A stretch of 21,454 nucleotides of DNA from UMGS1933 sp051891435 (GTDB taxonomy: Bacteria; Bacillota; Clostridia; TANB77; CAG-508), in contig JBJFFE010000004.1 in assembly GCA_051891435.1 (NCBI GenBank), positions 1 through 21,454 on the forward strand, read 5' to 3'. The notes beneath the pieces are model-generated. The model was not told where the DNA came from and made no database searches. It saw only the letters and a list, made by a program, of their open reading frames with translations. Positions 15,047 through 21,454 of the stretch are shown here, one piece after another. The translations under genes were made by a program, and so were the position numbers. The first letter of the stretch is position 1, and every line of letters begins with the position of its first letter.

Positions 15047-16129
15047 ATGTGGGGAAATATAGCAATAGCTTTTTTGCTTGCATTCATTACGGCGTATGTA
15101 ATTACACCATATACAATTAGGCTATCAAAAAAAATAGGAGCATTAGATGTTCCAAAGGAAAAACGCAAAATTCATAATAAGGCTATGCCAAGACTTGGTG
15201 GGCTTGCTATTATAGTAGGGTTTATTGTATCAACAATATATTTAATAATAACACTATCTTTAGAAAAATCTCTAGATTTATTTGGAGCAGATAATTATAT
15301 ATATAAAATTATTGGTCTACTCTTAGGAATTATTATTTTAGGCATATTTTGTTTCTTTGATGATTGGAAAGGTATTCCTGCATACATAAAACTTTTAGGG
15401 CAATTTCTAAGCGCTATTGTTGTAGTATGTTTTGGATTAAAAATGGATTCAATATTTATATCTCATTTTAATACAATTATAAATGGAGATTTAATTTTAA
15501 GTATTATAACTATTATTTGGATTGTTGGAATTACTAATGCTATTAATTTAATAGATGGATTAGATGGGTTATCTGCCGGAATAGGTGTTATTTCATGTTT
15601 TTCTTTGCTTATGATATTCGCACTTAATGGTTCTCCTCTAATTTCTATAATTCTAATAACAGCATTAGCAGGAGCTTTAGTTGGCTTTTTACCATTTAAT
15701 TTTAACCCAGCAAAAACCTTTATGGGAGATACTGGTTCAAATTTTTTGGGATTTTGTTTAGCAATCATATCAATTTTAGGAACTGCAAAAACTTACACTG
15801 CAATAGTTTTAATTGCGCCTCTATTAGTTTTTGCTCTACCTATATTCGATACATCTTTTGCAATAATAAGACGAGTTATTCAGCAAAAATCATTAAAAGC
15901 AATTTTCAAGGCAGATAGAGGGCATTTACATCATAAACTTATAGATAAAGGCTACTCTCAAAAACAAGCAGTATTAATTTTATATGGAATTAGTGCTACT
16001 TTAGGTTTATTTGCAGTAATTCTTTTAGATAGTGGTATATGGAAAGCCTTATCATTTGCTTTGCTAGTTATTGCAATAGCTGCAATTGGATATAAAGATA
16101 TATTTAGAACAAAAGATAATAATTTGTAA
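15047..16129 (+). CDS. tagO: polyprenyl-phosphate GlcNAc-1-P transferase (TagO/WecA)
   Basis: Integral membrane enzyme that starts wall teichoic acid or capsule synthesis by moving GlcNAc-1-P from UDP-GlcNAc to undecaprenyl phosphate. Start ATG 15047 (MWGNIAIAF) has AGGAG 8 bases upstream; a GTG at 15038 overlaps that site and is unlikely. The 360-aa product has ~10-11 membrane segments and the family motifs KIHNKAMPRLGG, CFFDDWKG (Asp pair), NLIDGLDGLSAG and FMGDTGSNFLGF, ending with the HLHHKLIDKG cytosolic His motif. Lack of an N-terminal Asp/Glu-rich MraY pattern and the genetic context favour TagO/WecA over MraY. First gene of the plus-strand operon. Confidence 0.94.
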   Translation: MWGNIAIAFLLAFITAYVITPYTIRLSKKIGALDVPKEKRKIHNKAMPRLGGLAIIVGFIVSTIYLIITLSLEKSLDLFGADNYIYKIIGLLLGIIILGIFCFFDDWKGIPAYIKLLGQFLSAIVVVCFGLKMDSIFISHFNTIINGDLILSIITIIWIVGITNAINLIDGLDGLSAGIGVISCFSLLMIFALNGSPLISIILITALAGALVGFLPFNFNPAKTFMGDTGSNFLGFCLAIISILGTAKTYTAIVLIAPLLVFALPIFDTSFAIIRRVIQQKSLKAIFKADRGHLHHKLIDKGYSQKQAVLILYGISATLGLFAVILLDSGIWKALSFALLVIAIAAIGYKDIFRTKDNNL

Positions 16130-16152
16130 AATGGAGATGTACAAAATAACTT

Positions 16153-17619
16153 ATGAATAATAAATCATTATTTAAAAATTCAATATATAAAAGTTTACTT
16201 AGTATAGCTAATATTGCCGTACCAATAATTATAGGTCCATATATAACCAAACTATTAGATGTTAATTTATATGGTTCTTATAATAAAGTATATGCTGAAT
16301 TTCAAATATTTTTAATCTTTGCAACATTTGGAATATACACATTTGGAGTAAGAGAAATAAGTAAAATTAGGAATGACAAAGAAAAAGTTGCTAATTTATT
16401 TACCAATTTATTTGTATTAGGTATAATAACAAACTTATCTGTTGGTATTATTTATGTTATATATGCCGTATTATCTTCAAGTGGAATAACCACTAAAATA
16501 TATATGGTTTTCATTATACAAATTATAGCCAATATATTTTATATAGAATTTTTAAATGAAGCTTTAGAAAACTATAAATTTATAACAATAAAAACTTTAC
16601 TAGTAAAAGTTGTTTACTTAATACTATTATTAACATGTGTAAAAAAACCTGATGATATAATTATTTATGCAGTAGTAATATCTTTCATAGTATTTTTAAA
16701 TAATATAATAAGCTACATATATGTTAAAAGAAAAATTAAATTTAATTTTAAAAATTTAAAAATACTTCAATACATTAAACCGCTATTTTTAGTATTAGTA
16801 CTTACAAATGTAGAAATACTTTATGGACAATTAGATAGAATAATGCTTGGAAAATTTGTATCGGATGTAGCTGTAACAGAATATTATATACCTTATTACT
16901 TAATATCAATGCTGGCTTCCATACCATATGCAGTAATAAATGTTTCAATTCCAAGATTATCATATATTGTTAAAACAGAGGGATTAGAATCTTATAACAA
17001 AACATTAAAAGCATCAATATCAAGCTTACTTTTTATAATAGTTCCCATGTGTTTAGGTGTAGCAGTTTTAAGTAAAGAAGTTGTATTTTTATATGCAGGT
17101 GATAAATATCAAAATATATCAAACACGTTGATTTTGGCATGTATTATAAGAATTATTATAAGTATAGAATCAGTTTTAACAAATTTAGTTTTATATGTAA
17201 ATGATAAAGAAAAAACTATAGTGAAACTTTCTTTTTTATATGGTATTGCAAATTTAATAATGAACAGCCTTTTAGTTATATTTAATGTACTTACTCCTTT
17301 TAATGCAATGCTTACAACTGGAATAGCTGAAGTAGCATTAATAACCACACAATATCTTTACATTAAAAGGAAAATGAATATAACAATTCCATTATTAACA
17401 AAACAAAATATTACGTATTTTATTTTAGCACTATGTTTTATTCCTATATCATATATTGTAAAAACCATCAACTTTGGATTTTATGCTAATATTATTATTA
17501 CTATGGCGTTATGTGTGGTTTTATACGGAGGAGTTTTATTAATAAAAAAAGACGAGTCTTTATATATAGTTCTTAATAAATTTAATAACAAACTAAAATT
17601 AAGGGGGAAAAATGAATAA
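16153..17619 (+). CDS. Wzx-like polysaccharide flippase (MATE/MOP superfamily)
   Basis: A 488-aa protein with about 12-14 hydrophobic segments. The N terminus (KNSIYKSLLSIANIAVPIIIGPYITKLL) and the GQLDRIMLGKFVSD segment are typical of PST/Wzx exporters, which move undecaprenyl-PP-linked repeat units across the membrane. No good Shine-Dalgarno sits at the usual distance from ATG 16153; GGAG is 17 bases away. A 9-codon mini-ORF (16131-16160) preceded by no clear site overlaps the start and might couple translation. The gene ends inside the sulfotransferase start (8-base overlap). Its presence implies Wzx/Wzy-type assembly rather than only ABC export. Confidence 0.9.
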   Translation: MNNKSLFKNSIYKSLLSIANIAVPIIIGPYITKLLDVNLYGSYNKVYAEFQIFLIFATFGIYTFGVREISKIRNDKEKVANLFTNLFVLGIITNLSVGIIYVIYAVLSSSGITTKIYMVFIIQIIANIFYIEFLNEALENYKFITIKTLLVKVVYLILLLTCVKKPDDIIIYAVVISFIVFLNNIISYIYVKRKIKFNFKNLKILQYIKPLFLVLVLTNVEILYGQLDRIMLGKFVSDVAVTEYYIPYYLISMLASIPYAVINVSIPRLSYIVKTEGLESYNKTLKASISSLLFIIVPMCLGVAVLSKEVVFLYAGDKYQNISNTLILACIIRIIISIESVLTNLVLYVNDKEKTIVKLSFLYGIANLIMNSLLVIFNVLTPFNAMLTTGIAEVALITTQYLYIKRKMNITIPLLTKQNITYFILALCFIPISYIVKTINFGFYANIIITMALCVVLYGGVLLIKKDESLYIVLNKFNNKLKLRGKNE

Positions 17620-18670
17620 AATAATTATACCAACTGGTTATATGGGTTCTGGCTCTTCAGCAGTTACAGATTTAGTTGCAGAATTTAAAAATTGTAAAAA
17701 TGAATTTAAAACATATGAGTATGTTTTACTGCATTGTCCTAATGGTCTTTTTGATTTAGAGGACAAGTTATTAATTGGGAATAATGCTATACGAAGCGAT
17801 GAGGCCATACGTACTTTTGAAAATCAAATGAAAAAACTATATGATAAAAAATTTTGGTGGGTTGGAAATTATAAAAAAATAATTGGAAATGACTTTATGG
17901 ATATCACAAATGAATATACCAATTCACTAATAAATTTTCATTATGATGGATATTGGTACATGAACGAAGAAGTTAATGCCAAAATGTTCTTTAAATTATT
18001 AGTACGAAAGCCTTTAAAAATATTAACGCTAAATAAGATTAAATTTAAGAAGGTTCTAAAGTATAATGACGGAATGAAAATTTGCCTACCAACAAAAGAA
18101 GAATTTTATAAAAAGTCACAAAATTATATATATAAAATAATTGAAAAAATATCTAGAGGTGAAGAAAATGTTGTACTAGACCAATTTTTACTACCGTTTA
18201 ATCTTCATAGAATTGATAACTATTTTGATGATAGGTTAAGAGTAATTGTAGTAGAACGAGATCCTAGAGATGTATTCATTATAAATAAATATATTTGGCA
18301 ACAAAAGCAGATATGTGTTCCGATTCCATTAGATGCAAACGATTTCTGTAAATACTATCGTAGAATGAGAGAAAGTGAAAAAGAATGTAATTCAAGCAAA
18401 GTTTTAAGAGTTAAATTTGAAGATTTAATTTATAAATATGATGATACATTAAATACAATTATAAATCATTTAGGATTTAGTAAAGAAGATCATATTAATA
18501 AAAAAGGTAGATTTAACCCCCAACTGTCTATAAAAAATACACAGTTATTTAATAATGTTATTTATAAAGATGAAATTAAAATAATAGAAAACGAATTAAA
18601 AGAGTATTTGTATGATTTTCCATATTCATTAGAAAATGAGGTAAAAAATACTGTAGAATTTGATGATTAG
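17612..18670 (+). CDS. sulfotransferase family protein
   Basis: Probable PAPS-dependent sulfotransferase acting on the surface glycan (352 aa). The N terminus has a P-loop-like 5'-phosphosulfate loop, PTGYMGSGSSAVTD (7-20), and VVERDPRDVF (213-222) is the 3'-phosphate-binding strand-loop of the fold; VKFEDLIYKYDDTLNTI near residue 268 matches the usual follow-on helix. AAGGGGG lies 4-5 bases before ATG 17612, within the end of the flippase gene (8-base overlap, coupled). The acceptor is unknown. Sulfation genes are uncommon in Bacillota polysaccharide loci. A nucleotide kinase-like P-loop enzyme is the main alternative, but RDPRD argues for sulfotransferase. Confidence 0.82.
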   Translation: MNKIIIPTGYMGSGSSAVTDLVAEFKNCKNEFKTYEYVLLHCPNGLFDLEDKLLIGNNAIRSDEAIRTFENQMKKLYDKKFWWVGNYKKIIGNDFMDITNEYTNSLINFHYDGYWYMNEEVNAKMFFKLLVRKPLKILTLNKIKFKKVLKYNDGMKICLPTKEEFYKKSQNYIYKIIEKISRGEENVVLDQFLLPFNLHRIDNYFDDRLRVIVVERDPRDVFIINKYIWQQKQICVPIPLDANDFCKYYRRMRESEKECNSSKVLRVKFEDLIYKYDDTLNTIINHLGFSKEDHINKKGRFNPQLSIKNTQLFNNVIYKDEIKIIENELKEYLYDFPYSLENEVKNTVEFDD

Positions 18671-18680
18671 AGGGATGAAT

Positions 18681-19862
18681 TTGAAAAAGAGAATTTGTTT
18701 TGTTTTAGACCAATTTTTATATGGAGGAATAGAAAGAGTTGCTATTAATTATTTACAGAACATGGATATGAAAAAATATTGTGTAGATGTGATTATATTA
18801 TCTAATGTTGAAGGTATGATACAAAATATACCTAAAGACTGTAATGTTATTAAAATAAATATTCCTAGACATCATAATCCATTATCAAGAGCCTCGACCA
18901 TGGTAAGAAGACCTGCTGGTGCTATTTTATATTATGGAACATATTTATTAAAAAAATTCTTTATATCCCCAATTGATTTATTTAAAACTAGATTATTAAG
19001 AAATAAAGATTATGATGTAGCAATCGCTTTTTCTGGACATTTAAATGATTGTTACGTGGTTTTAAATTGCATAAAAGCAAATAAAAAAATAGTATGGGCA
19101 CATGGAATGATTTATCAATATTTATTAATGTCACCCGCATTTGAAAAAATGTACAGCAAATTTGACAAAATAGTATCCATAAATCATCTAAATCAAAATG
19201 ACATATTTTATTGTAAGCCATATCTAAATTACAAAATAGAAAACTTATATAACCCAGTGATGATTGAAGATACAAAATTATCTGAAATAGAGTTAAATAA
19301 TTTGAGCCAGAAATATGGAGATTATATTCTTTCTGTAGCTAGGTTAGAAACTCCAAAAGATTTTTTAACATTAGTAAAAGCATTCAAAATATTAAAAGAT
19401 TATAATAAGACAAAGTATAATTTGGTAATAGTTGGTGACGGACCAGACAGAAGTAAGATTGAAACATATGTCAAACAAAATAATCTTGAAAACAACATAT
19501 TTTTAGTAGGAAGTCAAGATGATGTAGCTAAATTTTATAAAACAGCTAAATTATTTGTATTATCTACAGAATCAGAAGGACTAGGAATGGTTATTATTGA
19601 AGCAATGAAGTTCGGTCTTCCTGTAATAGCAACAGACGCTCCATATGGTCCAAGGGATATTATAAGGAATAATGAATTTGGTGTATTAACTCCTGTAGGC
19701 GACGAAAAATTGTTAGCACAAGAAATAAATAAATTATTAGAAAATGAAGAATTATACAATTTTTATAAAAATCAATCTTTGAAAAGATATTTAGATTTCA
19801 CACCAGAAAAAATAATAGAACAATTTTATGAAATAATAGATGAGGATAAGAATGGAAAATAA
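18681..19862 (+). CDS. glycosyltransferase family 4
   Basis: GT-B retaining glycosyltransferase (about 393 aa) adding a sugar to the lipid-linked repeat unit in the cytoplasm. The N domain opens KKRICFVLDQFLYGGIERV with the Gly-rich acceptor loop; the C domain has SVARLETPKDF, VIVGDGPD, VGSQDDV and the E-x7-E signature ESEGLGMVIIEAM. I prefer TTG 18681, since AGAGGG (18669-18674) lies exactly 6 bases upstream and it gives MKKRICF; ATGs at 18663 and 18675 are possible and would overlap the sulfotransferase stop or the ribosome site. Sugar specificity cannot be read from the sequence. Confidence 0.92.
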   Translation: MKKRICFVLDQFLYGGIERVAINYLQNMDMKKYCVDVIILSNVEGMIQNIPKDCNVIKINIPRHHNPLSRASTMVRRPAGAILYYGTYLLKKFFISPIDLFKTRLLRNKDYDVAIAFSGHLNDCYVVLNCIKANKKIVWAHGMIYQYLLMSPAFEKMYSKFDKIVSINHLNQNDIFYCKPYLNYKIENLYNPVMIEDTKLSEIELNNLSQKYGDYILSVARLETPKDFLTLVKAFKILKDYNKTKYNLVIVGDGPDRSKIETYVKQNNLENNIFLVGSQDDVAKFYKTAKLFVLSTESEGLGMVIIEAMKFGLPVIATDAPYGPRDIIRNNEFGVLTPVGDEKLLAQEINKLLENEELYNFYKNQSLKRYLDFTPEKIIEQFYEIIDEDKNGK

Positions 19863-20697
19863 TAGACGCAATTTACAATTAAAAATTCTAGAGATGGTAA
19901 AATATTTAGATTCATTTTGTAAGGAAAATCAGATAGAATACTACATTATATATGGCTCTTGTTTAGGTGCTGTGAGGCATAAAGGTTTTATCCCTTGGGA
20001 TGATGACTTTGATGTAGGAATGACATTAGAAAATTATAATAAATTTATAAGTTTATGTAAAACGAAATTAGATATCAATAAATATTTTTTACAAACGCTT
20101 GAAACAGAACCAAATTACTATCTATCTTTTGCTAAGTTAAGAGATATTAATACAACTCTTATAGAAGAAGGAAATAAAAATATCCCAATTACTTATGGAG
20201 TATATATTGATATTTTTCCAATAGTGGGCTTGCCAAAAGGAAAGTTAAAGCGTGCAATTTTATCAATAAATAGAGCCTTTGCACTATCTGCAAATATAAA
20301 CGTAATTAATAATAAATTTTTGTATAATATTTTTAGAATAATTTTAAAAATTTTTGGTAAAAAAAATATATTAAAATATTGTTCAAAGCAAGCAATAAAA
20401 TATAGTTGCAAAGATTGTGAAGAATGGTGCTCGGTTTTTGATGGCGATGGTTTAAAAATAAACTCTACAACAAAAACTATTATGGGAAAGCCAACATATG
20501 TACCTTTTGAAGATATAGAATTACCCATACCAGAAAAATATGATGAATATTTAAAACATATATATGGAGATTATATGCAAATACCTACAAAAGAGCAAAT
20601 AAAAGCGAAAGAGCATACTGCATATATCTTGGATTTAGAACATTCATATAAAGAATATTTAGAATTAAATAATGACAAAAATAATATTAGAACTTAA
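19852..20697 (+). CDS. LicD family phosphotransferase
   Basis: LicD proteins (nucleotidyltransferase fold) attach phosphocholine or, in other systems, phosphoribitol/phosphoglycerol-type groups to glycans. The 281-aa product carries the signature YGSCLGAVRHKGFIPWDDD (metal-binding Asp cluster) near residues 35-55 and GVYIDIFPIVGLPKG downstream. Start ATG 19852 has GAGG 6 bases upstream inside the GT4 gene, with an 11-base overlap; ATG 19840 is possible. No choline uptake or CDP-choline genes are visible in the window, so the transferred group is open. Confidence 0.93.
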   Translation: MENNRRNLQLKILEMVKYLDSFCKENQIEYYIIYGSCLGAVRHKGFIPWDDDFDVGMTLENYNKFISLCKTKLDINKYFLQTLETEPNYYLSFAKLRDINTTLIEEGNKNIPITYGVYIDIFPIVGLPKGKLKRAILSINRAFALSANINVINNKFLYNIFRIILKIFGKKNILKYCSKQAIKYSCKDCEEWCSVFDGDGLKINSTTKTIMGKPTYVPFEDIELPIPEKYDEYLKHIYGDYMQIPTKEQIKAKEHTAYILDLEHSYKEYLELNNDKNNIRT

Positions 20698-20760
20698 AAC
20701 AATCAATGCTTTAATAAGATTGATATATTTTAATGATAAAAAACATGTTTAGGAGTAATT

Positions 20761-21454
20761 ATGGAAAAAGTAAATATAATAATTCCAATATATAATTCAG
20801 AAGAATACTTGTTTAAATGTTTGGACAGCATAAAAAATCAAACATTGAAAGGAATAAAAGCCATATTAGTAAATGATGGTTCTACAGATTCATCTGAAAA
20901 AATAATTGATGAATATGTTAACACCTATCCAAATATTTTCGAAAAAATTAACAAAAGGAACGGTGGTCAGGCTACTGCTAGAAATTTAGGTCTTGAAAAG
21001 GCAACTCGGAGAATATGTTATTTTTATAGATAGTGATGATTATTTAGAAGAAAGTATGTTGGAAACAATGTATAATATAGCAAATCAAAACAATAGTGAC
21101 TTGGTAATTTGTGATTATTATGAAATTGAAAATAATCATACAGTTATAAAAAAAGCACTAAAAAAATTTGACAATAATATAGAAATAAATTACATGTTAT
21201 CTAATGCAAGTCCTTGGAATAAGCTTATAAAAACAAGTATATTCAAGGAAAATAATATTAAGTTTCTAGAAAATTATATTTATGAAGATTTAGCAACGAT
21301 GCCAATATTGGCAGGATATGCAAATAATATAATATATATAGAGAAGCCTTTATACAATTATATAATAAGAGATGGGTCTACCATGAGACAAAAATCATAT
21401 AGCCAAAAATTAGAATCAATTTTTGTTGCACTAGAACATTTAGAGAATGAATTT
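20761..21454 (+). CDS. glycosyltransferase family 2, partial, +1 frameshift needed
   Basis: GT-A enzyme of the capsule/EPS type, running past the window end. ATG 20761 has TAGGAG 5-6 bases upstream. The N terminus is canonical: VNIIIPIYNSEEYLFKCLDSI, VNDGSTDSS, NGGQATARNLGLEKAT. Frame 0 then meets CGG (21007-21009) and would stop 7 codons later at TAG 21031-21033, before the catalytic DxD. Skipping C21007 yields GEYVIFIDSDDYLE, exactly the expected metal-binding motif, and an open frame to the window end including NASPWNKL and NYIYEDLATMP. Without the shift the protein could not be an active transferase. Confidence 0.9.
21004..21010 (+). other. +1 frameshift site ACT-CGG-A
   Basis: The sequence gca-act-c-gga-gaa has CGG in frame 0 at 21007-21009. 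Omitting the C gives GGA (Gly) of the family's A-x-GEY-I/V-x-F-x-DSDD motif. The heptamer NNT-CGG-A is the same form as in sleB. Confidence 0.75.

Noticed and set aside
20698..20760. Hairpin between licD and GT2 (atcaat/attgat) as a terminator
   Set aside because: The stem is only 6 bp with an 11-base loop and no U tract; the gap is better read as an intra-operon spacer.
1..21454. CRISPR arrays, transposase genes, phage genes or toxin-antitoxin pairs
   Set aside because: No repeat-spacer pattern, transposase motif or phage-type gene was found on either strand.

Overview
This is an AT-rich chromosomal segment of a spore-forming, Gram-positive-type bacterium, best read as an anaerobic Bacillota/Clostridia lineage (lineage inferred from gene content only). 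Spore genes (sleB, ypeB, a small alpha/beta-type SASP), wall-polymer genes (tagO, mnaA/wecB, tagA, LtaS-like and UgtP-like enzymes), strong Shine-Dalgarno sites and low-GC codon use all point that way.

Layout. Bases 1-4290 are housekeeping: the edge of a GC-rich repeat, tRNA-Arg(CCU), tadA, a one-pass membrane protein of unknown function, the SRP RNA, then dnaX-ebfC-recR. Bases 4291-5910 hold a 52-aa protein and a UgtP/MGDG-synthase-like glycolipid glycosyltransferase on the minus strand, followed by a GC-rich, highly structured intergenic element. Bases 5912-8022 are the spore block sleB-ypeB-SASP. From 8047 to about 14830 (minus strand) runs a cell-envelope set: a TagA-type ManNAc transferase fused to a DHHW/AlgJ-like domain, an MBOAT acyltransferase, UDP-GlcNAc 2-epimerase, an LtaS-like phosphoglycerol transferase and GtrA. 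Divergently from 15047 to the window end runs a plus-strand polysaccharide operon: TagO/WecA initiating transferase, Wzx-like flippase, sulfotransferase, GT4, LicD and GT2 (cut by the window edge). The two divergent operons have good sigma-A-type promoters in the 14740-15046 gap. Together they suggest a polyprenyl-phosphate-linked GlcNAc-ManNAc primer carrying a decorated (acylated, sulfated, LicD-modified) surface polymer.

Main discovery candidate. Three otherwise well-conserved genes (the UgtP-like transferase, sleB and the GT2) each need exactly one +1 frameshift, and all three breaks are the same: an extra C before a conserved glycine codon, in the form NNT-C-GGN, so that the in-frame codon at the break is CGG. 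I looked for every cgg/ccg in the window and placed it in frame: in about 6,600 codons I found no in-frame CGG anywhere else, whereas CGT, CGC, CGA and AGG are all used. This fits a genome in which CGG is not a working sense codon and acts instead as a +1 frameshift site read as glycine in the new frame. Sequencing or assembly error is the main rival and is directly testable.
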